From Bacteroidetes bacterium UBA2475 (GTDB taxonomy: Bacteria > Bacteroidota > Bacteroidia > B-17B0 > Aurantibacillaceae), in contig DDPF01000011.1 of the NCBI GenBank assembly GCA_002342065.1, positions 91,958 through 155,957 of the forward strand: 64,000 bases of DNA, written 5' to 3'. Below the pieces are notes generated by a model. It saw only the letters and a list, made by a program, of their open reading frames with translations. It searched no databases and was not told where the DNA came from. Below are positions 15,858 through 23,051 of this stretch, in pieces; the stretch's first letter is position 1, and every line of letters starts with the position of its first letter. Made by a program: the position numbers and the translations under genes.

Positions 15858-17729
15858 ATGGAACTTAAAAAATATAAATACATACATCTTTTTATTTTTT
15901 TACAAGATATTCGTAAACTTTCTGTAAAAGACGATTTTAATGCCCGGCTTTCAGAATTACTTACAAAACAAAAAGCGAATGAGGATTTTCAAAAAGAATT
16001 AAAAGATTTTACAACTCTGTTTCTTGAAAAGGCTTTTTTTGTAAATGCCTTTACGGATTACGGTATTAATTCAAGCCTTGGCTTTTTTTCAGAATTAATT
16101 AAACGCATTAAATATAAATTCTTCCCGCCTTTAACTAATAAAACAGAGTTAAGTAATTTTCTTTCGTTTTTATTTGGTAATAAAAATAACGATTGGGTAA
16201 ATAAAATAGATGAAGTTAACTGGTCGAGGATATTTTCTTTTCTTATCCTTAAAAATTCATACTACCAGTCTAATTTTAATATGCAAATTAAAAATGCATT
16301 GGTGATCTTATCGCACCGTTTAGTTACGCTTGGGGTAGATCCTTACATTGTGCTAAAATTACCCGAAGCTGATGACACGAATTCTCCTTTTTTTGAATTA
16401 AACAGGGCAATTAACGAATTTGTTGAAACAGAGGATGATTCTGCCGAAAAAGAACAAAAAAGTACTGTTGTGCTTATTGAATTACACCGTTGCGAGAGAA
16501 TATTTCAAGGACTCGTTGCAGAAAAAGATAACATGGGCACCAGCTTACACTTAACTTTTTTAATAAAACGTGCCGAGCAACATATTAAACGCATACGTAT
16601 ATTGATGCATATTTTTTCGGCAGATAAAGAGATAAAACACTCCGCTGCAAAAAAGCTTGCCTATTCTTTACTAAGGGCCAATGCGGAAAAATACAGTGTA
16701 AAAAAATTCGTCAAAACTAATACAGGATTGTTAGCTTCACGAATAATGAGCCACACTTCTGAAAAAGGAGAAGATTATATTGGCTTTTCAAGAAATGAAA
16801 ATAAAAAATTATTTCGCTCTGCTATGGGTGGCGGTTTAATTGTTGTATTCCTTGTATTCATAAAACATTATATCCATCAGTTACAATTATCATTATTTTT
16901 TGAAGGTCTATTATTTGGGTTAAACTATGGCTTCGGATTTGTATTGATGCATTTTTTGCATTTTACTTTAGCTACTAAACAGCCTGCTATGACAGCGTCA
17001 TACATTGCAGGTAATTTAGGTGATAAAAACAACCGAAATAATGTGACGCCCGTTTTAAAACAGATCATCAAAAGTCAATTTATATCTTTAGCAGGAAATT
17101 TAATAATTGTGCTACCACTTTGCTTTTTAGTTGCTTTTACATTAAAATATTTTTTCCAATATCAATTTTTTGATTACCCAGTTGCAAATCAACAATTTCA
17201 ATCCAATCATCCGCTTTTGAGTTTATCTTTATTTTACGCTTTTATTACTGGAATATTTTTAACATGTGCTGGAATCATCACCGGCTATTACGATAACAAA
17301 GTTGTTTTTGCCGATTTTGCCGAGAGAATAAAAAAACATCCAAGGTGGTCGCAAAAATATTCACCGGCATTTCTTTCAAAAGTTGGTGCCTTCGTGGAAA
17401 AAAATCTTGGTGCTATTATTGGTAATATGTTTTTAGGGCTTATTTTAGGGAGTGCGGGAAATATCGGAACTTTTTTAGGATTGCCTTTTGATATCAGGCA
17501 CATAACAGTTTCTTCAGGAAATTTTGGAATTGCTTTAGGATCTGTTTACGTTTACCATATTGCAGAACTGATAACCATTTTTATTGGCATTTTACTTATA
17601 GGAATAATAAATATTTTCTCGAGTTTTTTATTCTCTTTTATCCTTGCTTGTACATCGCGTAACTTATCCGCAAAAGAATCAATAAAAATACTGTACGTTT
17701 CGCTGATCGCAGCAAGAAGAAAAAACTAA
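15858..17729 (+). CDS. Gcr-type 'site-specific recombinase' family membrane protein
   Basis: 623 residues matching the family named after the gonococcal Gcr protein (annotated 'site-specific recombinase', PF10136). The N-terminal half is a helical soluble region; the C-terminal half has six or seven membrane segments (IVVFLVFIKHYI, FEGLLFGLNYGFGFVLMHF, TLATKQPAMTASYIAGNL). There is no serine or tyrosine recombinase motif, and an enzyme with this many membrane spans is unlikely to cut DNA, so the family name should be treated with caution. It is not part of a mobile element here. Converges on kbl with 11 bases between stops. Confidence 0.8.
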   Translation: MELKKYKYIHLFIFLQDIRKLSVKDDFNARLSELLTKQKANEDFQKELKDFTTLFLEKAFFVNAFTDYGINSSLGFFSELIKRIKYKFFPPLTNKTELSNFLSFLFGNKNNDWVNKIDEVNWSRIFSFLILKNSYYQSNFNMQIKNALVILSHRLVTLGVDPYIVLKLPEADDTNSPFFELNRAINEFVETEDDSAEKEQKSTVVLIELHRCERIFQGLVAEKDNMGTSLHLTFLIKRAEQHIKRIRILMHIFSADKEIKHSAAKKLAYSLLRANAEKYSVKKFVKTNTGLLASRIMSHTSEKGEDYIGFSRNENKKLFRSAMGGGLIVVFLVFIKHYIHQLQLSLFFEGLLFGLNYGFGFVLMHFLHFTLATKQPAMTASYIAGNLGDKNNRNNVTPVLKQIIKSQFISLAGNLIIVLPLCFLVAFTLKYFFQYQFFDYPVANQQFQSNHPLLSLSLFYAFITGIFLTCAGIITGYYDNKVVFADFAERIKKHPRWSQKYSPAFLSKVGAFVEKNLGAIIGNMFLGLILGSAGNIGTFLGLPFDIRHITVSSGNFGIALGSVYVYHIAELITIFIGILLIGIINIFSSFLFSFILACTSRNLSAKESIKILYVSLIAARRKN

Positions 17730-17740
17730 ATTATTTGTTT

Positions 17741-18943
17741 CTACGCAGTAGTTGCATTCTTTATCACACCCAATTCTTTTCCAACTTTAGCAAAAGCCGC
17801 AATAGCTTTATCTAAATGTTCTTTTTCGTGAGCCGCACTTAATTGCACACGAATACGCGCTTTATCTTTTGGTACAACTGGAAAGAAAAATCCGATCACA
17901 TAAATTCCTTCATCTAATAATTTTGCGGCAAAGGTTTGCGCTAATTTTGCATCGTATAGCATCACAGGCACAATAGCACTATCACCATCTTTAATTTCTA
18001 AGCCTGCTGCTTTAATTCCTTTTTTAAAATAATCTACATTCCACTCTAATTTATCGCGTAATGTTGTTGTCTCTGTTAATATATCAAACACCGCTAAGCT
18101 TGCACCCACAATACTTGGCGCTAATGAATTACTAAATAAATAGGGACGAGAACGCTGACGTAACAGTTCAATAATTTCTTTTCTGCCAGATGTAAAGCCA
18201 CCCATGGCACCACCTAAGGCTTTTCCAAGAGTACCGGTAATAATGTCGACACGACCAATTACATTTTTAGCTTCAATAGTTCCTCTTCCCGTTTTACCAA
18301 TAAATCCACTGGCGTGACATTCGTCAACCATTACCAATGCATTGTATTTATCAGCTAAGTCACAAATTTTATCCAATGGCGCCACAAATCCATCCATGCT
18401 AAACACACCATCTGTAACAATAATTCTATTACGTTGTGCCTGCGCTGCTTTTAGTTGTTCTTCCAGATCAGTCATGTCGCAATTCTTGTAACGGTAACGT
18501 TGCGCTTTACATAAACGCACCCCGTCAATAATACTGGCGTGATTTAATTCGTCGCTGATAATTGCATCCTGTTCATCAAACAGGGGTTCAAATACACCGC
18601 CATTTGCATCAAAGGCAGCAGCGTATAAAATTGTATCTTCTGTGCCTAAAAAATCGGCTATCTTTTTTTCTAATGTTTTATGAATATCCTGTGTGCCGCA
18701 AATAAAACGCACAGAGCTCATGCCAAAACCATGACTGTCTAATGCCTTTTTAGCTCCATCTATCACTTTTGGGTGAGATGAAAGGCCCAAATAATTATTG
18801 GCGCAAAAAATAATAACATCTTTACCGTTTACCTTTACCACAGCATCCATTGGCGTCGTAATAACGCGTTCGCGCTTAAATAAACCATTGCTTTCAATTT
18901 CAGCTAATGTTTTTTGCAGTTGTTCTTTTAATTTGCCGTACAT
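17741..18943 (-). CDS. kbl: Glycine C-acetyltransferase (2-amino-3-ketobutyrate CoA ligase)
   Basis: PLP enzyme of the alpha-oxoamine synthase family; acts in threonine breakdown, making glycine and acetyl-CoA from 2-amino-3-ketobutyrate. The 400-residue protein has NNYLGLSSHPKV, the cofactor region VMVDECHASGFIGKTGRG and the PLP lysine in TGTLGKALGGAMGG. Length and motifs fit Kbl better than BioF or HemA (RFICGTQDIHKTLE, DELNHASIIDG). Threonine dehydrogenase (tdh), its usual partner, is not adjacent. Confidence 0.93.
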   Translation of the reverse strand: MYGKLKEQLQKTLAEIESNGLFKRERVITTPMDAVVKVNGKDVIIFCANNYLGLSSHPKVIDGAKKALDSHGFGMSSVRFICGTQDIHKTLEKKIADFLGTEDTILYAAAFDANGGVFEPLFDEQDAIISDELNHASIIDGVRLCKAQRYRYKNCDMTDLEEQLKAAQAQRNRIIVTDGVFSMDGFVAPLDKICDLADKYNALVMVDECHASGFIGKTGRGTIEAKNVIGRVDIITGTLGKALGGAMGGFTSGRKEIIELLRQRSRPYLFSNSLAPSIVGASLAVFDILTETTTLRDKLEWNVDYFKKGIKAAGLEIKDGDSAIVPVMLYDAKLAQTFAAKLLDEGIYVIGFFFPVVPKDKARIRVQLSAAHEKEHLDKAIAAFAKVGKELGVIKNATTA

Positions 18944-18994
18944 AATTTTAGTATTTTTACAGCTATAAATTTACAAAAGTTTTATCAGACCACT

Positions 18995-20053
18995 ATGACT
19001 TATATAATTTCGGGCATACAACAGGTTGGAATTGGCGTTGCCAATGTTAATGAGGGTTTTAAATGGTATAATAACCATTTTGGTATGGATGTGCCTGTTT
19101 TTGAAGAGGCTGCCGAAGCTAATTTAATGCTGCCCTACACCGGTGGCAAACCCCACAAACGCCATGCTATTTTAGCAATTAATATGAAAGGCGGCGGCGG
19201 TTTCGAGATCTGGCAATATACTAGTCGTACCCCACAAGCGGCGGCATTTAAACCTCAGCTTGGAGATCTTGGTTTGTTTTGCGCTAAAATGAAGACCGAA
19301 AATGTAAAAGCCTCTTACGATTTTCTAAAGTCGAAGAATGTAAAATTACTTGGCGGCATTACAAAAAACCCGGTTGGCAAAGAACATTTTTTTATGGAAG
19401 ATGCCTTTGGTAATTTATTTGAAATTATTGAAGATGACCGCTGGTTTGGAAAAGGTTTAAGAGAAACCGGCGGACCAATTGGAATGATCATTGGGGTGAG
19501 CGATATTGAAAGATCAATAAAATTTTATTCAACTGTTTTAGGTTACGACAAAGTACTTTTTAAGGGCGAAAATAGTTTTACTGATCTTGCTGTATTACCA
19601 GGCGGCGCAGTAACTGCCAAGCGCGCCATTTTAACGCATAGTAAGGAACGCGTTGGGCCCTTTTCAAAATTATTTGGGAATAGTTTTATAGAATTAGTAG
19701 AAGCAAAGAACTATACACCGCGTAAAATTTTTGAGAACCGTTTTTGGGGCGATCTTGGTTTTATACATTTATGTTTTGACATTAAAAATATGCCGGCCTT
19801 AAAAACGGCTTGCGAAGCAGCCGGACATCCTTTTACAGTTGATGGCGGTGCCGGTTTTGAAATGGGCGAAGCGGCCGGGCACTTTACTTATATTGAAGAC
19901 CCGGATGGCGCTTTAATAGAGTTTGTAGAAACCAAAAAAATACCGATCATGAAAAAATGGGGCTGGTATTTAGATCTTAAGAAACGTGCGCCCGAAAAGC
20001 CGCTTCCTAATTGGATGCTGAAGGCTTTGGGGATGAATAGAAAAAAAGTATAA
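18995..20053 (+). CDS. Double VOC-domain (glyoxalase-fold) protein
   Basis: 352 residues with two vicinal-oxygen-chelate modules, about 1-150 and 160-320. Each ends in a conserved Glu strand (AFGNLFEIIED; DPDGALIEFVE). In the first module the usual N-terminal metal His is replaced (SGIQQVGIGVANV), and the second has no His at the matching strand (GPIGMIIGVSD), so metal binding may be altered. It resembles 4-hydroxyphenylpyruvate dioxygenase only in fold. A plausible dioxygenase or isomerase-type enzyme, substrate unknown. Divergent from kbl, 51 bases apart. Confidence 0.75.
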   Translation: MTYIISGIQQVGIGVANVNEGFKWYNNHFGMDVPVFEEAAEANLMLPYTGGKPHKRHAILAINMKGGGGFEIWQYTSRTPQAAAFKPQLGDLGLFCAKMKTENVKASYDFLKSKNVKLLGGITKNPVGKEHFFMEDAFGNLFEIIEDDRWFGKGLRETGGPIGMIIGVSDIERSIKFYSTVLGYDKVLFKGENSFTDLAVLPGGAVTAKRAILTHSKERVGPFSKLFGNSFIELVEAKNYTPRKIFENRFWGDLGFIHLCFDIKNMPALKTACEAAGHPFTVDGGAGFEMGEAAGHFTYIEDPDGALIEFVETKKIPIMKKWGWYLDLKKRAPEKPLPNWMLKALGMNRKKV

Positions 20054-20070
20054 CTACTTTTAACGAATCC

Positions 20071-20086
20071 TTGGCACATCCTTTGC
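20071..20086 (+). promoter_or_regulatory. Sigma-54-like -24/-12 promoter
   Basis: TTGGCAC-N5-TTGC has the sequence and exact spacing of a sigma-54 promoter (GG to GC). The predicted start of transcription falls about two bases before the ATG at 20100. No rpoN or enhancer-binding protein gene is in the window. It also partly resembles a -7 element, so the assignment is not firm. Confidence 0.5.
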
Positions 20087-20099
20087 GTATAAAAGGTAT

Positions 20100-20711
20100 A
20101 TGAAATTACATTATATACTTTTTTTATTTTTTATTTCATTTAAAGCCTTACCGCAGGAGATAGTTTCTTCTTCTACATCTATCGAATCTTGTCTTGATAA
20201 GAACGATTGTTATACTATCAAAGGTCCCTCTTATTTATTTTATGATGAAAGCAAAAACAACTTCTACTTAAAAATAGACTTTGCCGATTATCAAATTCCG
20301 GGAGATACAAGCGAAACCTGGCTATACAACACAAAAGACAGTTGCCTGTATTTTAGGGCCGAACTCCAAAAAGAAATGTTCCCTCCATTAAGCAATCAAA
20401 ACACCAAAAGCTTTAAATTGAATGGACAAATATTTTTTAATAATAAATGGCGCGATCAAACCATTGAGTTAAATATTTTTAGTTCAGAGAATAGTATCGT
20501 AAACACAAGTAACACAAATAGTAATTTTAAATACGATAATTACAAAGTAACTTTTAGCTTACCATTTGTACCAAAAGATTTTAAAACGTACAAAAAGCTC
20601 TATTACATTAACCAAACTCTTTCTATAAACGTTACCCTTGGTCGTATAAACCTTTTACAGCCTGGTATGCAGAATCTTTTAGCAGATATTTATTACCAAC
20701 CTACGCGATAA
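20100..20711 (+). CDS. Secreted beta-rich protein of unknown function
   Basis: 203 residues with a signal peptide (LFFISFKALPQ). The mature part is beta-rich; a middle segment (FKLNGQIFFNNKWRDQTIEL) recalls the YceI lipocalin-like family, but the match is weak. Two cysteines near the N-terminus (SCLDKNDCYT) could form a disulfide. The upstream sigma-54-like promoter suggests conditional expression. Followed by an inverted-repeat element. Confidence 0.6.
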   Translation: MKLHYILFLFFISFKALPQEIVSSSTSIESCLDKNDCYTIKGPSYLFYDESKNNFYLKIDFADYQIPGDTSETWLYNTKDSCLYFRAELQKEMFPPLSNQNTKSFKLNGQIFFNNKWRDQTIELNIFSSENSIVNTSNTNSNFKYDNYKVTFSLPFVPKDFKTYKKLYYINQTLSINVTLGRINLLQPGMQNLLADIYYQPTR

Positions 20712-20714
20712 ATT

Positions 20715-20860
20715 CTAACCACATAGGGCGCATAGCTTTTTATAAACCAAATTCATAAAAGCACACATAGAGATTGCTTCGCTAAGCGAAGCAATCTCTA
20801 TGTTTTCTATTTTTAAATTGCTGCACACTCCTTTGATCCTCTATGTTTCTATGTGGTTTA
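20715..20860. repeat. Inverted-repeat intergenic element, copy 2 (CACATAG family)
   Basis: Ends CTAACCACATAG (20715) and CTATGTTTCTATGTGGTTTA (20841-20860) match copy 1 at 7374-7512. The centre is a perfect palindrome with 19-base arms around one base (20765-20803), built on TTGCTTCGCT/AGCGAAGCAA; the central palindrome differs from copy 1 except for the CTTCGC core. A long hairpin in RNA is expected. Confidence 0.75.
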
Positions 20861-20885
20861 ATCTTTAATTATAGTGTTTTTTCAC

Positions 20886-20893
20886 TACCTTTG
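20886..20893 (+). promoter_or_regulatory. -7 element TACCTTTG of dus
   Basis: Exact TAnnTTTG match four bases (GGGC) before GTG 20898, supporting a leaderless start there instead of the GTG at 20874. Confidence 0.6.
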
Positions 20894-20897
20894 GGGC

Positions 20898-21890
20898 GTG
20901 ATAAAGATCGGCCCTAAAATAGAACTTCCTGATTTCCCTTTATTACTTGCACCGATGGAGGATGTGAGCGATCCGCCTTTTCGTTTGGTTTGCAAACAAT
21001 ATGGCGCTGATTTGATGTATACTGAATTTATCAGCAGTGAAGGACTTATTCGCGATGCTATTAAAAGCCGCAAAAAACTGGATATTTTTGATTACGAGCG
21101 TCCCATTGGCATTCAAATATTTGGCGGCGATGAAGAAGCCATGGCCCTTTCAGGAAAAATTGTAGATGCCGCTAACCCAGATATTGTGGATATTAATTTT
21201 GGTTGCCCTGTAAAAAAAGTGGTTTGCAAAGGTGCAGGCGCGGGGGTTTTAAAAGATATTGATCTAATGGTGCGTTTGACCAAAGCCGTTATAAAAAGTA
21301 CTTCTTTGCCCGTTACTGTTAAAACCCGTTTGGGTTGGGATGATGCTACCATTAATATTATGGAAGTGGCAGAACGTTTACAGGATATAGGCATACAGGC
21401 GTTATCGATCCATGGACGTACGCGCCAGCAAATGTATAAAGGTTCCGCCAACTGGAAATACATTGCAGAAGTAAAAAATAATCCCCGCATCAAAATTCCA
21501 ATTTTTGGTAATGGCGATGTGGATAGTCCCGAAAAAGCTTTAGAATATAAAAACAATTACGGCATTGATGGAATTATGATCGGTCGCGCGGCCATTGGTT
21601 ACCCATGGATCTTTAACGAGATAAAACATTTTTTTAAAACAGGAGAGCATTTGGCGAAACCAACTATTGTAAACCGTGTGGAAGTTTGTAAACTGCATTT
21701 ACAAAAATCGGTTGAATGGAAAGGCGAAAAATTAGGCTTGCTTGAAATGCGTAATCACTACTCTAATTATTTTAGAGGCATTCCTAATTTTAAAGACACT
21801 CGCACAAAATTAGTAACACTTAATTCTTCTGCAGAATTATTTGAGTTACTGGATTCGGTGAGCCAAATGCCCGAATTACAAGCGCTGTAA
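20898..21890 (+). CDS. dusB: tRNA-dihydrouridine synthase, DusB type
   Basis: FMN enzyme that reduces uridines in tRNA to dihydrouridine. The 330-residue protein has LLLAPMEDVSDPPFR (FMN site), TEFISSEGL, DINFGCPVKKV (with the catalytic Cys region VVCKGAGAG), KTRLGWDD, HGRTRQQMYKG and IMIGRAAIGYPW. The frame starts earlier at GTG 20874, but that is upstream of a good -7 element; GTG 20898 matches the predicted transcription start. A weak terminator follows. Confidence 0.93.
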   Translation: MIKIGPKIELPDFPLLLAPMEDVSDPPFRLVCKQYGADLMYTEFISSEGLIRDAIKSRKKLDIFDYERPIGIQIFGGDEEAMALSGKIVDAANPDIVDINFGCPVKKVVCKGAGAGVLKDIDLMVRLTKAVIKSTSLPVTVKTRLGWDDATINIMEVAERLQDIGIQALSIHGRTRQQMYKGSANWKYIAEVKNNPRIKIPIFGNGDVDSPEKALEYKNNYGIDGIMIGRAAIGYPWIFNEIKHFFKTGEHLAKPTIVNRVEVCKLHLQKSVEWKGEKLGLLEMRNHYSNYFRGIPNFKDTRTKLVTLNSSAELFELLDSVSQMPELQAL

Positions 21891-21908
21891 GGTCTTACAG
21901 ATCTTTTT
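21889..21908 (+). terminator. Weak terminator after dus
   Basis: AAGGTCT and AGATCTT pair (one G-U) around a TAC loop, followed by TTT. The stem starts inside the stop codon. Short, so uncertain. Confidence 0.4.
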
Positions 21909-21982
21909 AATTTATTTTAATTTATAGTTTATTGCCGCTTGGCATGATTTTATATTGTATTTATATAATTAAAAATAAAATT

Positions 21983-22234
21983 ATGGCTATTTTAAAAAAG
22001 AAGAATTCCGCAGTCAAAAAAAGTGAGACTCCTGCCAAGAAAAAAGAAGAGGGCAGCGCTTTGCGAAACACCGGCGAAAAATCCAATAAAGAAAGAAACA
22101 AAGATGAGCAACATAATAAAGGCGGGCATCTAAAAAACAATAAAGGAACAGGAAAAGGCTTTGACGGACCAAATTATTATGAAACCGAACAGCCACCGCA
22201 AAAAGATTCAAAAAGCATAAATAAAAAAAAGTAA
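21983..22234 (+). CDS. Small, highly charged, probably disordered protein
   Basis: 83 residues, very rich in Lys, Glu, Asn and Gly (EGSALRNTGEKSNKERNKDE), with no hydrophobic core. I do not recognise a family. The ATG at 21983 follows an A-rich leader and starts MAILKKKNS; the frame extends 17 codons upstream through an AT-rich segment that is probably promoter. TTGGCA at 21939 may be a promoter part. A clear terminator directly follows the stop, so it is a one-gene unit, perhaps a stress-type protein. Confidence 0.6.
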   Translation: MAILKKKNSAVKKSETPAKKKEEGSALRNTGEKSNKERNKDEQHNKGGHLKNNKGTGKGFDGPNYYETEQPPQKDSKSINKKK

Positions 22235-22235
22235 A

Positions 22236-22266
22236 AACCCTACAATAAAATGCAGGGTTGGTTTTT
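22236..22266 (+). terminator. Terminator after the small charged protein
   Basis: AACCCT/AGGGTT stem (six pairs plus a further CA/TG) with an A-rich loop, flanked by A and T tracts; T5 at 22262-22266. Confidence 0.7.
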
Positions 22267-22397
22267 ACTGAATTGGGAAATTTATTTCCCGTTTTAACTT
22301 GTTTCTCAAATTTCAAAATCAAAAGTGCCATTATATTCACAAAATAAGCTGGCACAATTTTTTAATGTTATTTGTTATAATTTTAAAAAAAGAAAAT

Positions 22398-22970
22398 ATG
22401 ATCCTATTAAAAAAAATAACAAACTGTCTTACAATTTTAGGTTTAACAGTTGCCTTAACGACCTCTTGCTCAAATGAAAAAGACCCTAAAGAAGTTGCTG
22501 AAGAAACAAATGACCAAAACCTAACTGAAAAAGAAGAAAAAGGCGCTGACCATTTAGTAGAAGCGTACTCTGCTAATATGTATGAAATACAAGCTTCGGA
22601 GAATGCAGCCTTGAACGCTTCAACTGCTGAAGTAAAAAAAATTGCGACAATGATGATAGAAGCACATGGCAAAATGAATGTGGATATTGAAAAATTAGCC
22701 GCAACAAAATCTGTTGCACTTCCAAATGATCTTACAGATGATCAAAGAAAAGACATTGAAAAACTTACTGAAAAAAATGGTGTTGATTACGATAAGGTTT
22801 ACATTTCTAAAATGAAAGATAAACACGAAGACGCCCTTGACATGCTTAATAAAGTTTCCGAAAAATGTGATGATTCTGAAATTAAAGCCTGGGCTCAAAA
22901 AACAGCGCCTGAAGTTAGTGCGCATTTAGAAATGGTGAAAGCAGCAGAAGATAATTTAAAGAATAGATAA
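22398..22970 (+). CDS. DUF4142 lipoprotein
   Basis: 190 residues from the ATG at 22398: lipobox (LTVALTTSC) followed by an acidic spacer and a DUF4142 helical-bundle domain (ASENAALNASTAEVKKIA, MMIEAHGKMNVDIEKLA, LDMLNKVSEKC, WAQKTAPEVSAHLEM). The family is ferritin-like in fold, periplasmic and often stress-linked; biochemical role unknown. The longer frame to 22299 adds an unlikely N-terminus before the signal peptide. Ends at a strong terminator. Confidence 0.85.
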   Translation: MILLKKITNCLTILGLTVALTTSCSNEKDPKEVAEETNDQNLTEKEEKGADHLVEAYSANMYEIQASENAALNASTAEVKKIATMMIEAHGKMNVDIEKLAATKSVALPNDLTDDQRKDIEKLTEKNGVDYDKVYISKMKDKHEDALDMLNKVSEKCDDSEIKAWAQKTAPEVSAHLEMVKAAEDNLKNR

Positions 22971-22983
22971 TACGAAATAAATT

Positions 22984-23019
22984 AAAAAAAGGGCTTCAAA
23001 AATTTGAAGCCCTTTTTTT
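22984..23019. terminator. Bidirectional terminator between DUF4142 gene and purL
   Basis: A perfect ten-pair stem, GGGCTTCAAA (22991-23000) with TTTGAAGCCC (23003-23012), flanked by A7 and T7. It serves both convergent genes. Confidence 0.9.
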
Positions 23020-23030
23020 ATTACTAATGT

Positions 23031-23050
23031 TGCGGTGAGCGTGTCGAACT
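23031..23050. repeat. Fragment of the TTCGACANGCTCA dispersed repeat
   Basis: Read on the minus strand: AGTTCGACACGCTCACCGCA. It shares the TTCGACANGCTCA core with the copy inside the sucB linker (52288-52312). It lies between the terminator and the purL stop. Confidence 0.5.
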
Positions 23051-23051
23051 G

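Noticed and set aside
15858..17729. 'Recombinase' as part of an integrated mobile element
   Set aside because: It is a membrane protein, with no attachment sites, integrase motif or atypical neighbours.
18995..20053. 4-hydroxyphenylpyruvate dioxygenase
   Set aside because: Only the VOC fold is shared; the HPPD iron ligands and C-terminal helix are not present.
21939..22355. TTGGCA (21939) and CTGGCAC (22349) as sigma-54 promoters
   Set aside because: Neither has the TTGC -12 element at the right distance; kept only as a remark under the 20071 promoter.
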